From NCBI RefSeq assembly GCF_900639985.1, contig NZ_CAAAIM010000002.1, forward strand, positions 124,001-188,000: a stretch of DNA of 64,000 nucleotides, given 5' to 3'. The position numbers and the translations under genes were made by a program. Numbering within the stretch: the stretch's first letter is position 1; each line of letters starts with the position of its first letter. The notes below the pieces were generated by a model. The model did no database searches. It was not told the origin of the DNA and saw only the letters and a program-made list of their open reading frames with translations. The DNA comes from Legionella rowbothamii. GTDB taxonomy: Bacteria > Pseudomonadota > Gammaproteobacteria > Legionellales > Legionellaceae. Shown piece after piece: positions 35,468-43,899 of the stretch.

Positions 35468-36013
35468 ATTAATATAGGCTAATATCTTTGTTTTTTCTTC
35501 TTGGCTTAATTTCGGCCATACCTGTAATAACATCCGCCCAGCTTGGCGCTCATTTTGGGCAACATGATGCATTTCCCATGGAAGTTCACCGTTAAGATAA
35601 AGAACGACAATAAACGCCGTTAAAATAGTAATAAGCACAGCAAAAAAATTAAAGCGTAATTGAAAGCTATGCAATAATTTATTACTTTTATGCACTGCAT
35701 CATTAGCCGTCTGTTTCACGAGCTCGCAGCTTTCATGGGCAATGCGTTGAAATTGATCTGGAGCATAGGGGGTTAATTGTTTATTAAAATGCTGTATTAA
35801 TTGATCTCGATGCTGGTTAATTTGAGCCAAAGATTTGTCAGTTAATAGGCTGATAGACTCTTGCTGTTGTTGTAGACGCAGCGCATGCTGTTCAATTTCT
35901 TGCCGCCAAGCATCCATTTTTGCTTCTGCCAATTCAAAATAGGCAATAAATTCACGAGAATGCTGTAACAGTTCTTGGGTACGAATCCAATTATCATCCT
36001 GATATTGTTCCAT
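35459..36013 (-). CDS. Unknown coiled-coil protein with one membrane span
   Basis: A 184-residue protein that I do not recognise. Residues about 25-65 are Gln/Glu-rich and likely coiled coil (RLQQQQESISLLTDKSLAQ). A single hydrophobic span lies near 120-140 (FFAVLITILTAFIVVLYL), followed by a short polar C-terminal domain (LPWEMHHVAQNERQAG). There is no signal peptide. The start has only weak ribosome-site text (AGGAAC just before the ATG). It is divergent from the PmrA-box gene at 36227. It could be a membrane-tethered scaffold; no function is assigned. Confidence 0.75.
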   Translation of the reverse strand: MEQYQDDNWIRTQELLQHSREFIAYFELAEAKMDAWRQEIEQHALRLQQQQESISLLTDKSLAQINQHRDQLIQHFNKQLTPYAPDQFQRIAHESCELVKQTANDAVHKSNKLLHSFQLRFNFFAVLITILTAFIVVLYLNGELPWEMHHVAQNERQAGRMLLQVWPKLSQEEKTKILAYINRS

Positions 36014-36163
36014 GTTCCTCTTTAGCTCCTTTAAATATTATTAAATTAAGTCAAGCTGGGTAAAGTGTGGGCAAATGGTCTAGAATTATGGTGCTGAGGT
36101 TTATTTTATAGGGAATATTTTATTTTGAAAATAATGACTAATATCTGAACAAACAAATCATTA

Positions 36164-36196
36164 GTTAATATTTCCTTAATTTAGATTCATTAGAAT
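36164..36196 (+). promoter_or_regulatory. Possible PmrA box and -10 before the 343-residue unknown gene
   Basis: GTTAAT (36164-36169) and CTTAAT (36175-36180) are 5 bases apart, matching the YTTAAK-N5-YTTAAK pattern of PmrA sites at all but the first base. A TAGAAT -10 candidate lies at 36191-36196, 10 bases further on. PmrA is known to activate icm/dot and effector genes in Legionella. In an AT-rich spacer such a match can arise by chance. Confidence 0.45.
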
Positions 36197-36226
36197 GGAC
36201 TTAAATTGGTAATTAAGGGGCGCGTT

Positions 36227-37258
36227 ATGGTGGCACGCAGTACTAGTGGATTCTTTAGAGCTCCTGCGGAAAATGCACAAAACCAGGGCAAAGAATATGA
36301 ATGTATTAATGTCGGCGGCGAGCAATTTCATGCTGTGGCCGTGGCGTTAATTGATTATTTACAAAATAACTCGCCTATTAATGATGCTGTTTTGAAAAAA
36401 GTATTAGGTCGTTTCTATCAGTATTTCCCTCAGCATGCAGTTAATGACGCCTACCTGACGCCTAAAGAGCGTATGGGGCGATTGCTTAGTAATTCTCGTA
36501 AATCAGAGTTAGTTGAAAGTATGGCTTATGTATTACGTCAATTAACGGTTGATAAATTATATGAAGATCACTTAAATCTGGTTTATCGAGATGTTTTTGC
36601 TAAAGTGCCTAAAGACACTGCTAAAAGTTATTTACGGGATATGAAAACGGTTATGCCTCCAGTTGCTTTAAAAGCGTTAGAAGATAGTTTAAATATTGCG
36701 ATTACTTTATCTTTTAAAGAACCGGATCACGAGCTTAGAAGACGTGACGGTGTTGTCGATAACGATCAGCCTGCACTTCGTTTACAAGTACAAGGAGATA
36801 AATATTATCCTGAAGTAAAACGAAAAGCTGATTTTACCTTTGTAGGACAGTTAGCGATTAGCACGAAACCAATGCTAATGCCAAATGAGCAAGAAGGGAA
36901 AATGAATGACATCATAACGGCAATTTCTGCGGAAAATCGAGAGCTTTTACATGCCTATGAGCAACAACGGAATGCTTTTTTAAGTATGGTGGCTGCAGGC
37001 GAGCTCTCTTCTACGCAACTAAGGGATTTATATATTAGTTTTCTTCCTGAGCAAGAATATAACGCCGGTTTCATTACCCGTTTAGAGCAAGATGCTCATC
37101 CTATTATTGCCACAGCTCCTGTCAGCTCAGAAAAACGAATGGTGCAATTGTTGACTAATGCCTTAGCAAGCTGGGTGATTGTCGGTGCAGTGGATAAAGA
37201 AGAGTTGTTTGACCGGATAGAAAATACACCAGTTAACGCTTCCGTTAAAGCTCATTAA
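36227..37258 (+). CDS. Unknown protein, effector candidate
   Basis: A 343-residue soluble protein without signal peptide or membrane span. The ATG at 36227 is chosen because AAGGGG lies 6 bases upstream. I recognise no domain. The N-terminal part has GGEQFHAVAVALIDYL and is mostly helical; residues near 160-200 are highly charged (EPDHELRRRDG). The C terminus has a Glu-rich patch (DKEELFDRIE) before a short polar tail, similar in style to signals on Dot/Icm-secreted proteins. With the upstream PmrA-like box this makes it a candidate secreted effector, but neither point is decisive. Confidence 0.75.
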   Translation: MVARSTSGFFRAPAENAQNQGKEYECINVGGEQFHAVAVALIDYLQNNSPINDAVLKKVLGRFYQYFPQHAVNDAYLTPKERMGRLLSNSRKSELVESMAYVLRQLTVDKLYEDHLNLVYRDVFAKVPKDTAKSYLRDMKTVMPPVALKALEDSLNIAITLSFKEPDHELRRRDGVVDNDQPALRLQVQGDKYYPEVKRKADFTFVGQLAISTKPMLMPNEQEGKMNDIITAISAENRELLHAYEQQRNAFLSMVAAGELSSTQLRDLYISFLPEQEYNAGFITRLEQDAHPIIATAPVSSEKRMVQLLTNALASWVIVGAVDKEELFDRIENTPVNASVKAH

Positions 37259-37277
37259 ACTATTGTAAGAGAGGTAT

Positions 37278-37317
37278 AAGTAGCCCGTATTAGACAATGT
37301 CGCAATACGGGCTACTT
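37278..37317. repeat. CCCGTATT-family palindrome between convergent genes
   Basis: AAGTAGCCCGTATT pairs exactly with AATACGGGCTACTT (14-bp stem, 12-base interior). Both ends carry GTAG/CTAC. It fills the gap between two convergent genes and is a probable two-way terminator. Confidence 0.75.
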
Positions 37318-37322
37318 ACACA

Positions 37323-38273
37323 TCAAAGAAAATTCTGTGCTTTCATCCACTCATCATTTGCAAATTTAGACATGTAGTTACGAATAGAATCTGGTAGGAT
37401 CACTAAGCATTTTTGTCCTTTCTTTAATGTTTTGGCTGCTTGTAATGCGCCCCACATTGCCGCACCAGAAGACCCACCGACTAATAAACCTTCATCGCGT
37501 ATCAGTTGTCTTGCCATATGGAATGAGTTTTCATCATTGGTTTTGATGTATTGATCAATTAACTTATTGTCTAATACCTCAGGGAAGAAATCATAGCCAA
37601 TTCCTTCTACTTGATAGGATTTAATTTCAGCACCCCCGCCTAAAATTGAGCCTTCTGGATCAATGCCGATAATTTTAATGGCAGGATTGTATTCTTTTAT
37701 GCGTTTGGCAATGCCAGTAATTGTTCCGCCAGTGCCTACACCTGCAACGACCATGTGTAAGTCCATACCAAAATCATCAATGATTTCTTGGGCTGTGCCA
37801 CGATAATGTGCATTAGGATTATTGGGGTTAGCGTATTGATCTAAAATATAGGAGTTGGGAATTTCTGCTTGTAGTCTTTTAGCTAGAGAAATGTGGCTTT
37901 CAGGATCATTATAAGCAGCTTCAGTGGGAGTCCTGTATATTTTTGCACCCAGACGTTCCAAGACAGATTGTTTTTCTTGGCTCATTTTCTCTGGCATAGT
38001 AATAATTACTTTATATCCTAAAACAGCACCAGCTAGAGCGATACCAATACCGGTATTCCCAGAAGTGGGCTCAATCAATGTATAGCCTGGTTTAATCAAG
38101 CCATCTTTTTCAGCATTAACTACCATTTCATAACCAATACGGTCTTTAACCGAACCACCGGGGTTAAAGAATTCACACTTAGCATAAAGTTCACAATCTA
38201 ATTCGTGGCCCAGGCGATTAATTTTTACAACAGGGGTGTTGCCAATGGTATCGAGTATGTTTGGGTAAATCAT
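37323..38273 (-). CDS. Cystathionine beta-synthase-like PLP enzyme (no CBS domains)
   Basis: A 316-residue type II PLP enzyme with the aldimine Lys in [11 protein letters not shown], the TSGNTGIG substrate loop and the phosphate-binding GTGGTITG loop. [13 protein letters not shown] and the C-terminal [17 protein letters not shown] are features of cystathionine beta-synthase rather than of O-acetylserine sulfhydrylase. The regulatory CBS-domain tail of animal enzymes is absent. It would condense serine and homocysteine to cystathionine. No cystathionine gamma-lyase gene adjoins it. Cysteine synthase activity remains possible. Confidence 0.85.
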   Translation of the reverse strand: MIYPNILDTIGNTPVVKINRLGHELDCELYAKCEFFNPGGSVKDRIGYEMVVNAEKDGLIKPGYTLIEPTSGNTGIGIALAGAVLGYKVIITMPEKMSQEKQSVLERLGAKIYRTPTEAAYNDPESHISLAKRLQAEIPNSYILDQYANPNNPNAHYRGTAQEIIDDFGMDLHMVVAGVGTGGTITGIAKRIKEYNPAIKIIGIDPEGSILGGGAEIKSYQVEGIGYDFFPEVLDNKLIDQYIKTNDENSFHMARQLIRDEGLLVGGSSGAAMWGALQAAKTLKKGQKCLVILPDSIRNYMSKFANDEWMKAQNFL

Positions 38274-38412
38274 GCGGGTAATCCTTTAGTAAGTGATAAA
38301 TCTGTTTGATTATAGGGCGGTTATGTGAAAAAACAAAATCTTCTTAGTTTTTGGTGGTGATTTTGATTTTTATCACTTATATTTAATAAGTTAACAAAAA
38401 AGCAGGGAGCAA

Positions 38413-38673
38413 ATGATGATAAATTATAACTTAATTAAATGTGGTTTCTTGGGGGCTGCTTTAACATTCGGTTTAACCGCGTGCAGCTGGGATATGCAAC
38501 GCCACGATCATGTAGATACTCGTTATGTACCTATGGAACAAAACAAAAAAGTAGTGCAACAGAAGCATAAAGCAAAACCAGTACAAAAATCTTATGCCTC
38601 TAAAGATCCTACTCAAAAAGCAACACCTGGACCAGTGCGTAAAGCAGCTCCTCAGATTCCAGTAATTCAATAA
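38413..38673 (+). CDS. Small lipoprotein, Lys/Gln-rich
   Basis: An 86-residue protein with a lipobox LTAC at residue 24 after a hydrophobic stretch, so it is probably lipidated. The mature part is basic, disordered and rich in Lys, Gln and Pro (KKVVQQKHKAKPVQKS). GGAG lies just before two adjacent ATG codons. I recognise no domain. It may be a periplasmic peptidoglycan- or LPS-contacting tether. It stands alone between a divergent PLP enzyme and poxB. Confidence 0.75.
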   Translation: MMINYNLIKCGFLGAALTFGLTACSWDMQRHDHVDTRYVPMEQNKKVVQQKHKAKPVQKSYASKDPTQKATPGPVRKAAPQIPVIQ

Positions 38674-38688
38674 GAGCAATCGCAACCT

Positions 38689-38717
38689 AAGATCCCGCGG
38701 CTTGTCCGCGGAATCTT
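38689..38717. repeat. CCGCGG-type palindrome after the lipoprotein gene
   Basis: AAGATCCCGCGG and CCGCGGAATCTT form a 12-bp stem with one mismatch around CTTGT. A degenerate inverted relative (GATTCTGTGGACAAGCCATGG) follows within 60 bases. It is GC-rich compared with its surroundings and differs from the other two palindrome families. Possible terminator and possible third repeat family. Confidence 0.55.
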
Positions 38718-38841
38718 ACCCCATACCAGGATTCTGTGGACAAGCCATGGAACCTCGGATCGCTGTGAGTGTATAACTTAAAAATCCCTTATGTTCTCCT
38801 CTGTACTAAACTAATAATTAAATTGTATCAAGGAGCGTGCA

Positions 38842-40569
38842 ATGACGAACGTAGCAGAAGTATTGGTGGATACCTTAAATAATGAAGGCGTCAAACGTAT
38901 TTATGGAATTGTAGGAGATTCGTTAAATGGGATTACGAATGCTTTGCAAAAATACAAAGACATACAATGGGTGCATGTTCGTCATGAGGAGAGCGGTGCT
39001 TTTGCTGCTGGAGCTGAAGCACAATTAACAGGGGAGTTGACTGTTTGCGCGGGCAGCTGTGGCCCAGGTAATTTGCATTTAATCAATGGCCTTTATGATT
39101 GCCATCGCAGCAAAATTCCTGTCTTGGCAATTGCGGCGCACATTCCCAGTGCGGAGGTGGGTGGGGATTATTTCCAAGAAACTCACCCCAATATTTTATT
39201 TAAGGAGTGCAGTTGTTTTTGTGAGGTAGTCAATTCTGCAGAGCAAATGCCGCGCTTACTGAATATGGCCATCCAGGCTGCTAAGGCTAAATCAGATGTT
39301 GCCGTGTTGGTTATTTCAGGAGATGTTGCACTGCAACAGGCTCGTTTTGAGGCAAGCAGAAAGCGTATCGCCAGTGTACGTCCCAAGGTTATCCCTCCTG
39401 ACTCGATATTAAAAGATATTGCCGAACGCCTCAATGCCGCTAAAAATATTACCATTTTTTGTGGTATTGGCGCAGCAGACGCACACGAGGAATTAATGCT
39501 CTTGTGTCATACCCTCAAAGCCCCGGTAATTCATACCGTCCGCGGGAAACCATTTATTGAGCCGAATAACCCGTATGATGTCGGAATGACGGGATTTATC
39601 GGGTTTTCTTCTGGTTACCATGCCATGGAAGCTTGCGATACCTTACTCTTGTTAGGAACCAGTTTTCCCTACCGGCAATTTTATCCTACTAAGGCACAGG
39701 TTATCCAAATTGATTTGCATGGTGAGCAATTAGGTAAACGAGTAGAGATTAATGTTGGGGCAGTGGGTGATATTGCCTGTACCCTAAAAGCCTTAACTCC
39801 TTTACTGAATATCAAAGAGGACAGTAGTCATTTAGACAAAGCAAGAGCCCATTACCTCAAAGCGCGTCAAGGCTTAGATGTTCTGGCAAGTCCTACACCG
39901 GATCACTCCCCCCTACATCCACAATATTTAGCTCATTGTGTAAGCATGATTGCTGAAGACGATACGGTTTTTACTGCTGATGTTGGGACGCCAACTGTTT
40001 GGGCTGCGCGTTATTTAACGATGAATGGGCAAAGACGACTGTTAGGTTCATTTAACCATGGCTCAATGGCTAATGCGCTTTCCCAAGCAATAGGTGCTCA
40101 AGCAAGTTACCCCGACCGCCAAGTGATTGCGCTGTGTGGGGATGGCGGGTTTTCCATGCTAATGGGTGATATTTTAACGTTGGTTCAACATAAACTTCCG
40201 ATTAAAGTCATTATCTTTAATAATGGTGCTTTAGGTTTTGTGGAAATGGAGATGCATGTTGGTGGGATGTTGGATTACGCTACTACTTTAGTAAATCCTA
40301 ATTTTGCCGCAATGGCAGAAGCCGTGGGGATTAAGGGTATTCGCGTGGAGAGCGCCGAAACTTTAAATAGTGATTTACATACGGCATTTGCTCATGATGG
40401 CCCAGTCGTCGTTGATGTAGTGGTGCATCGTAATGAATTAATCGTGCCGCCTAGTATTGAGGCCGCTCAAGTTAAAGGCTTTAGTTTGTATATGTTAAAA
40501 GCCATTATTAATGGTCAAGGGGATACGGTTTTGGATTTGGTGAAGACTAACTTATGGCGTGGTGACTAA
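38842..40569 (+). CDS. poxB: Pyruvate dehydrogenase (quinone) / pyruvate oxidase
   Basis: A 575-residue ThDP- and FAD-dependent flavoenzyme. It has the catalytic-Glu segment HVRHEESGAFAAGAEAQL, GSCGPGNLHLINGLYD, a central FAD domain, and the ThDP/Mg motif CGDGGFSMLMGDILTL followed by FNNGALGF. The C-terminal segment may bind membrane lipid, as in E. coli PoxB, which oxidises pyruvate to acetate and CO2 and passes electrons to ubiquinone. Length is that of PoxB (572). AAGGAG precedes the ATG. It is monocistronic and convergent with a small gene. Confidence 0.93.
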   Translation: MTNVAEVLVDTLNNEGVKRIYGIVGDSLNGITNALQKYKDIQWVHVRHEESGAFAAGAEAQLTGELTVCAGSCGPGNLHLINGLYDCHRSKIPVLAIAAHIPSAEVGGDYFQETHPNILFKECSCFCEVVNSAEQMPRLLNMAIQAAKAKSDVAVLVISGDVALQQARFEASRKRIASVRPKVIPPDSILKDIAERLNAAKNITIFCGIGAADAHEELMLLCHTLKAPVIHTVRGKPFIEPNNPYDVGMTGFIGFSSGYHAMEACDTLLLLGTSFPYRQFYPTKAQVIQIDLHGEQLGKRVEINVGAVGDIACTLKALTPLLNIKEDSSHLDKARAHYLKARQGLDVLASPTPDHSPLHPQYLAHCVSMIAEDDTVFTADVGTPTVWAARYLTMNGQRRLLGSFNHGSMANALSQAIGAQASYPDRQVIALCGDGGFSMLMGDILTLVQHKLPIKVIIFNNGALGFVEMEMHVGGMLDYATTLVNPNFAAMAEAVGIKGIRVESAETLNSDLHTAFAHDGPVVVDVVVHRNELIVPPSIEAAQVKGFSLYMLKAIINGQGDTVLDLVKTNLWRGD

Positions 40570-40609
40570 ATCGCACCAGGATTGAAGCTATATTCGTGTT
40601 GCATAATAC

Positions 40610-40640
40610 GGGATCGGTGCCGAAATCAGGCATTGATCCC
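40610..40640. terminator. Hairpin between poxB and the small minus-strand gene
   Basis: GGGATCGGTGCC pairs with GGCATTGATCCC (12 bp with two G-U pairs on the plus-strand RNA) around GAAATCA, 40 bases after the poxB stop. There is no immediate U-tract. Confidence 0.55.
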
Positions 40641-40663
40641 ATGCTATTTTCGTCTGGGCGAAA

Positions 40664-40858
40664 TTAAGGTTTAAACGATGAGTCCTCAAGCGGCTCTCTC
40701 AGCAATGAATCGTCAATTAATTCTTTATTTGCCTTGGAACGGGTAGTGCGATTTCCAAAAAGAGTTGCTTTTTTGCCATCGTCACGATACATCTCATTGT
40801 GAACGGTTTTCGCGTTTTTATGGTCTTTTTTTGCAGAAGGAATTAAGCTTTTTCCCAT
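40664..40858 (-). CDS. Small basic protein of unknown function
   Basis: A 64-residue, Lys/Arg-rich, probably disordered cytoplasmic protein (SAKKDHKNAKTVHNEMYRDD; KKATLFGNRTTRSKANKEL). AGGA lies 6 bases before the ATG, and the coding strand has a protein-like composition, so I accept it as a gene. No domain is recognised. It might bind nucleic acid, but that rests only on charge. Confidence 0.6.
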   Translation of the reverse strand: MGKSLIPSAKKDHKNAKTVHNEMYRDDGKKATLFGNRTTRSKANKELIDDSLLREPLEDSSFKP

Positions 40859-40997
40859 AATAAATCCTGTTAAAATTAAATATTAGTATCTTTTTTCCTA
40901 GCAGCATGCAGCTAAGGCGAGCAACTATGCAATAGAATGACACTCAATTTCAAGAAATTTTTACTGTAGAAAGATAGAGATAAGTTTAATGGGGAAG

Positions 40998-41075
40998 GTA
41001 GCCCGTATTAGACGAAGCCTTAATACGGGATGTTCTGGGGCAAATCCTCGTATTACGCGGCGCGAATACGGGCTA
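40998..41075. repeat. Inverted pair of CCCGTATT-type palindromes (BIME-like)
   Basis: GTAG plus CCCGTATTA...TTAATACGGG (40998-41029) is followed by a reverse copy (41046-41075) ending in CGGGCTAG. The pair ends about 10 bases from the fumC stop codon and probably serves as its terminator. Confidence 0.75.
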
Positions 41076-41084
41076 GGAAAATGA

Positions 41085-42476
41085 TTACTCAGGAGCAATC
41101 ATTTTCTCCGGACGGACCAACTCTGCAAAACGCTCAGCAGTTAAGTAACCTAACTTCACCGCTGCTTCTTGTAGTGAAGAATTATCCTGATGGGCCGTTT
41201 TCGCAATTTTAGCGGCTTTATCATAGCCAATATGCTGATTCAATGCGGTAACTAACATTAAGGAATGATGCAGGTAGTAATCAATCACTGTGCGATTAGG
41301 TTCAATACCTTCAGCGCAAAATTCTTGGAAGGAATGGCAAGTATCGGTTAAGAGGTTAAGTGAATGCAGGAAGTTAAAAATCATAACCGGCTTAAACACA
41401 TTTAACTCAAAATTTCCCTGACTGTCTGCGATACCAATAGCCGTATCATTGCCCAATACTTGAGCACAGACCATAGTCATGGCTTCAGATTGAGTAGGAT
41501 TCACTTTACCAGGCATAATCGATGAACCAGGCTCATTTTCAGGAATAGTGAGCTCACCAATTCCGCAACGAGGGCCGGAAGCTAACCAACGAATATCATT
41601 AGCTATTTTCATCAGAGCACAGGCTAAAGTTTTCATTGCTCCGTGCGCAAAGACTAAAGGCTCATGTGAGGCAAGAGCGGCGAATTTATTTTCAGCACTG
41701 ACAAAGGGCAATTTCGTGATTTGAGCAATGTGCTCTGCTACTTTAGTGGCAAACTGCGGATGGGTATTTAAGCCCGTTCCAACCGCGGTGCCACCTGCAG
41801 CAAGTTCATATAATTCAGGAAGTACTGCTTCTAAGCGTTTGATGCAAGCATCAAGCTGAGCCACATAGCCAGAAAATTCTTGACCTAAAGTAATGGGTAC
41901 TGCATCTTGTAAATGAGTTCGGCCGATTTTCACGATATCTTTAAAGGCTTCCATTTTTGCAGCAAATACATTGCGGAGGTTTTTAACGGTAGGAATTAAT
42001 TTTTCGTTCAACGCAACTGCTGCCGCAATATGCATAGCTGTGGGGAAGGTGTCATTCGATGACTGGGACATATTCACATGATCATTCGGATGAACAGGTG
42101 CTTTACTACCCATGACTCCACCTGCCATTTCAATCGCACGGTTGGAAATAACTTCATTGGCATTCATATTCGATTGGGTGCCACTTCCTGTCTGCCACAC
42201 ATGTAACGGAAAATGTGCATCCAATAAGCCTTTACTCACTTCATCTGCGGCTTTAACGATTAAATCTGCCTTATCTTGAGGTAATTTACCTAAATCCAAA
42301 TTGGTGAGGGCTGCTGCTTTTTTCAAAATACCAAAAGCATGAGTCACTTCGCGTGGCATAATGTCTTTGCCAATATTAAAGTGATGTAGCGAACGCTCGG
42401 TTTGTGCCCCCCAATATTTATCTGCTGGGACTTCAATTTCACCCATACTGTCTGATTCGATACGCATTGTGCTCAT
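41085..42476 (-). CDS. fumC: Fumarate hydratase, class II
   Basis: A 463-residue iron-independent fumarase of the TCA cycle. Visible are [33 protein letters not shown], the catalytic-His region [11 protein letters not shown] and the superfamily signature [13 protein letters not shown]. Length matches FumC (467 in E. coli). The ATG at 42476 begins the conserved N terminus; AGGA lies 11 bases upstream, a long spacer. The open frame extends 38 codons further into a hydrophobic, non-homologous stretch that is not part of the protein. Confidence 0.95.
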   Translation of the reverse strand: MSTMRIESDSMGEIEVPADKYWGAQTERSLHHFNIGKDIMPREVTHAFGILKKAAALTNLDLGKLPQDKADLIVKAADEVSKGLLDAHFPLHVWQTGSGTQSNMNANEVISNRAIEMAGGVMGSKAPVHPNDHVNMSQSSNDTFPTAMHIAAAVALNEKLIPTVKNLRNVFAAKMEAFKDIVKIGRTHLQDAVPITLGQEFSGYVAQLDACIKRLEAVLPELYELAAGGTAVGTGLNTHPQFATKVAEHIAQITKLPFVSAENKFAALASHEPLVFAHGAMKTLACALMKIANDIRWLASGPRCGIGELTIPENEPGSSIMPGKVNPTQSEAMTMVCAQVLGNDTAIGIADSQGNFELNVFKPVMIFNFLHSLNLLTDTCHSFQEFCAEGIEPNRTVIDYYLHHSLMLVTALNQHIGYDKAAKIAKTAHQDNSSLQEAAVKLGYLTAERFAELVRPEKMIAPE

Positions 42477-42607
42477 AGTATTCAGATTCCTCGAATTAAA
42501 AAGGAAAATTTTAACACAGGGTATAATTATTCCGTACGTGGCTCTTGTAAAAAATCGGAAATAAATTAACTTAGTGGGCTTATCAAGCATTTAGGAAGCT
42601 AATCAGA

Positions 42608-43336
42608 GTGAGAACAGTTCGTATTTATCAACCGGGTGATTATCAATGTGGCCAGCTTTTAGAATTATCACCAGAGGCAAGTCAGCATGTTGGGGTGGTC
42701 TTGCGCATGCAAGCAGGAGAGCTCTTGACCCTGTTTTCTGGAGGTAATCGCGAGTTTACCGCAACCATTCAGGCGGTGAAAAAAAAGCAGGTTATCGTCA
42801 TGATTGATGCTATGGCTGAAGTGAGCAAAGAATCGCCACTGCACATCCATCTCGCGCAAGCTATTTCTAAAGGGGAGCGGATGGAGTTCGTCATGCAAAA
42901 AGCCGTTGAGTTAGGCGTAAGCAGCATTACACCCATTATTACCGCGCGTTGTGTGGTTAAACTAGATAAAGAACGCATGGCGAAAAAGTTACATCAGTGG
43001 CAGTCTATAGTTATTGCCGCCTGTGAACAATCCGGTCGAAATACTGTCCCCCAAGTACACCAGCCATTGAGCTTAACGCAGTATCTTCAGGAAGCTCAGG
43101 CAGCATTAAAATTAATTTTGCATCCGGGGACCAATAAAACCTGGCGTGATTATCGTCTTGGCAATACGAGTATTAGCTTACTGATTGGCCCAGAAGGAGG
43201 GTTAAGTGACGATGAAATTACCACGGCTTGTGCCCAAGGATTTCAACCTTTATCTCTAGGTCCACGGATATTGCGCACGGAAACTGCGGCAATTACTGTG
43301 TTAAGTGTGTTGCAAGCTGTGGGCGGTGATCTATAA
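42608..43336 (+). CDS. rsmE: 16S rRNA m3U1498 methyltransferase
   Basis: A 242-residue SPOUT methyltransferase with an N-terminal PUA-like domain (about 1-70) and the trefoil-knot domain: QAISKGERMEFVMQKAVELG, LLIGPEGGLSDDEI, LGPRILRTETAAITVLS. It modifies U1498 of 16S rRNA. Full length. GTG start; an AGGA lies 11 bases upstream and no ATG precedes the conserved region. Divergent from fumC with about 130 bases between. Confidence 0.95.
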   Translation: MRTVRIYQPGDYQCGQLLELSPEASQHVGVVLRMQAGELLTLFSGGNREFTATIQAVKKKQVIVMIDAMAEVSKESPLHIHLAQAISKGERMEFVMQKAVELGVSSITPIITARCVVKLDKERMAKKLHQWQSIVIAACEQSGRNTVPQVHQPLSLTQYLQEAQAALKLILHPGTNKTWRDYRLGNTSISLLIGPEGGLSDDEITTACAQGFQPLSLGPRILRTETAAITVLSVLQAVGGDL

Positions 43337-43394
43337 TAGATTGGATTAGGGTTTGTTTTGATCCTAAAGAATTCCAAATAACTGAGGTTTACAC

Positions 43395-43721
43395 ATGAGT
43401 GAACATATTAAAACGGTAACTGACGCAAGCTTTGATCAAGATGTGATTAATGCAAATAAGCCAGTATTAGTGGATTTTTGGGCTGAATGGTGTGGTCCTT
43501 GCCGTGCATTAACACCTGTATTAGAAGAAGTGGCTGCAACTCATGGTGCAGATATTTCTTTTGCAAAAATTAATATTGATGAAAATCCACAAGCTCCAGC
43601 AAAATTCGGTGTAATGAGTATTCCTACACTGATTATATTTAAAAATGGCCAAGTGGAAGCAGTTAAGATGGGCTATTTATCTAAGTCTCAATTAAGTGCT
43701 TTTGTTGAAAGCCACGTGTAA
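43395..43721 (+). CDS. trxA: Thioredoxin
   Basis: A 108-residue protein with the WCGPC redox site (DFWAEWCGPCRALTP) and the cis-proline segment MSIPTLIIFKNGQ. General cytoplasmic disulphide reductant; also a possible electron donor for the peroxiredoxin and Msr enzymes in this window. TGAGG precedes the ATG. Followed by rho, the same order as in E. coli and many Gammaproteobacteria. Confidence 0.97.
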   Translation: MSEHIKTVTDASFDQDVINANKPVLVDFWAEWCGPCRALTPVLEEVAATHGADISFAKINIDENPQAPAKFGVMSIPTLIIFKNGQVEAVKMGYLSKSQLSAFVESHV

Positions 43722-43782
43722 ATATTCATTATTCTTTATAAATAATGTTGGATCTTAATTTAAAGCTGTGATACTGTTTGTT

Positions 43783-43839
43783 TATGTGACATGCTGGAAT
43801 AGAGTCATGTTACATAAGCAGCAGAATCCTTAGCTGCTT
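43783..43839 (+). promoter_or_regulatory. Two hairpins in the trxA-rho leader
   Basis: TATGTGACATG pairs with CATGTTACATA (43783-43793 with 43806-43816, one G-U). Next to it, AAGCAGC pairs with GCTGCTT (43816-43822 with 43833-43839, loop of 10), followed by a T-rich stretch. The second is terminator-like for trxA. Both lie in the 178-base leader before rho, whose own expression is autoregulated by termination in E. coli. Confidence 0.5.
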
Positions 43840-43899
43840 TCTTAAATTTATAAATTTTCTCGGATAAACCAATCTTAAACAACAAATCAAGTGAGAAGT

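Noticed and set aside
36227-36400. Possible OTU-type deubiquitinase from the GGEQFHAVAVAL segment
   Set aside because: No catalytic Cys in the right context and no matching His motif, so the resemblance is superficial.
41030-41212. Plus-strand 60-codon frame opposite the 3' end of fumC
   Set aside because: It lies largely antisense to fumC and the repeat pair; a shadow of the real gene.
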